DNA of 64,000 bases from the NCBI GenBank assembly GCA_009912235.1, contig WNDS01000004.1:62001-126000 (forward strand), read 5' to 3'. Positions 63,733 through 64,000 of the stretch are shown here, piece by piece. Below the pieces are notes generated by a model that searched no databases, was not told where the DNA came from, and saw nothing but the letters and a program-made list of their open reading frames with translations. The position numbers were made by a program, and so were the translations under genes. This DNA is from Stenotrophomonas maltophilia (GTDB lineage: Bacteria; Pseudomonadota; Gammaproteobacteria; Xanthomonadales; Xanthomonadaceae). The first letter of the stretch is position 1. Each line of letters opens with the position of its first letter.

Positions 63733-64000
63733 TTAGAACTGCAGGCCGGCTTCGCGGGCGGCTTCTGCCAGGGCCTTGATGCGGCCGTGGTAGCGGTAGC
63801 CCGAACGATCGAAGGCAACCTTCTCGATGCCGGCAGCCTTGGCGCGCTCGGCAACGATGCGGCCAACCTTGGCGGCGGCGTCGGCGTTCTTGCCGTTCTT
63901 CAGGCCTTCGATGACGTCGGACTGGGTGGTGTTGGCGGCAGCCAGCACCTTCGAGCCGTCAGCGGTGAAGACCTGGGCATACAGGTGCTGGCCGGTGCGC
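63733..64000 (-). CDS. rplR: Ribosomal protein L18, 5' end outside the window
   Basis: The last 89 codons are present. They read [77 protein letters not shown], the L18 5S rRNA-binding core and C-terminus. It is followed by rpsE, as in the spc operon. Confidence 0.96.
   Translation of the reverse strand, partial: RTGQHLYAQVFTADGSKVLAAANTTQSDVIEGLKNGKNADAAAKVGRIVAERAKAAGIEKVAFDRSGYRYHGRIKALAEAAREAGLQF

Overview
The window is high-GC chromosomal DNA from a gammaproteobacterium of the Xanthomonadaceae, most likely the Stenotrophomonas maltophilia group. The reasons are the phoB-phoR-ppk-ppx order, a DAP BII-type S46 peptidase, a class II DAHP synthase, large Xanthomonas-style TonB receptors, and many GTAG-headed palindromes of the Stenotrophomonas SMAG type. 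No phage, insertion sequence, tRNA, rRNA or CRISPR array is visible.

Layout. 1-5.5 kb: phosphate sensing and polyphosphate turnover (phoB end, damaged phoR, ppk1, ppx). 5.7-12 kb: two tandem paralogous TonB-dependent receptors with a shared promoter block. 12.1-14.7 kb: glycosyltransferase, PAP2 phosphatase, lpxH. 14.7-19.4 kb: an accessory stretch with a Cry-like delta-endotoxin gene (frameshifted), a secreted zinc metalloprotease (internal stop) and a Tle1-like lipase, followed by a repeat cluster. 19.7-28.2 kb, minus strand: DUF455, purF, cvpA, SPOR protein, folC, histidine phosphatase, and a dipeptidyl-peptidase 7-type gene with an internal stop. 28.3-35.5 kb: threonine degradation (tdh, kbl), TorF-type outer membrane protein, a pseudouridine synthase between two paralogous unknown genes, and an OmpA-type protein. 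36-47 kb: fadH, cell wall hydrolase, GST, SUFU protein, prpE, rluA, mdh, ppiB. 47.5-57.4 kb: typA, DUF2127, amidase (internal stop), mscS (frameshift), aroG, a TonB receptor with three internal stops, dsbB. 57.6-64 kb, minus strand: the tail of the spc ribosomal operon and the alpha operon (rplR, rpsE, rpmD, rplO, secY, rpsM, rpsK, rpsD, rpoA, rplQ).

Two themes stand out. First, seven dispensable genes carry eleven frame-breaking lesions in all (internal stops, 1-bp G-run shifts, one 14-bp tandem duplication), while the essential genes look clean. Either the strain is decaying or mutating, or the assembly has local errors. Second, the intergenic spaces hold several families of palindromic repeats. 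One is a composite element in three copies whose stems change sequence but keep pairing, which points to selection on structure.

The best candidate for something poorly described is the Cry-like toxin gene with a predicted beta-prism (jacalin-like) C-terminus, sitting next to a secreted protease and a lipase-effector-like gene.
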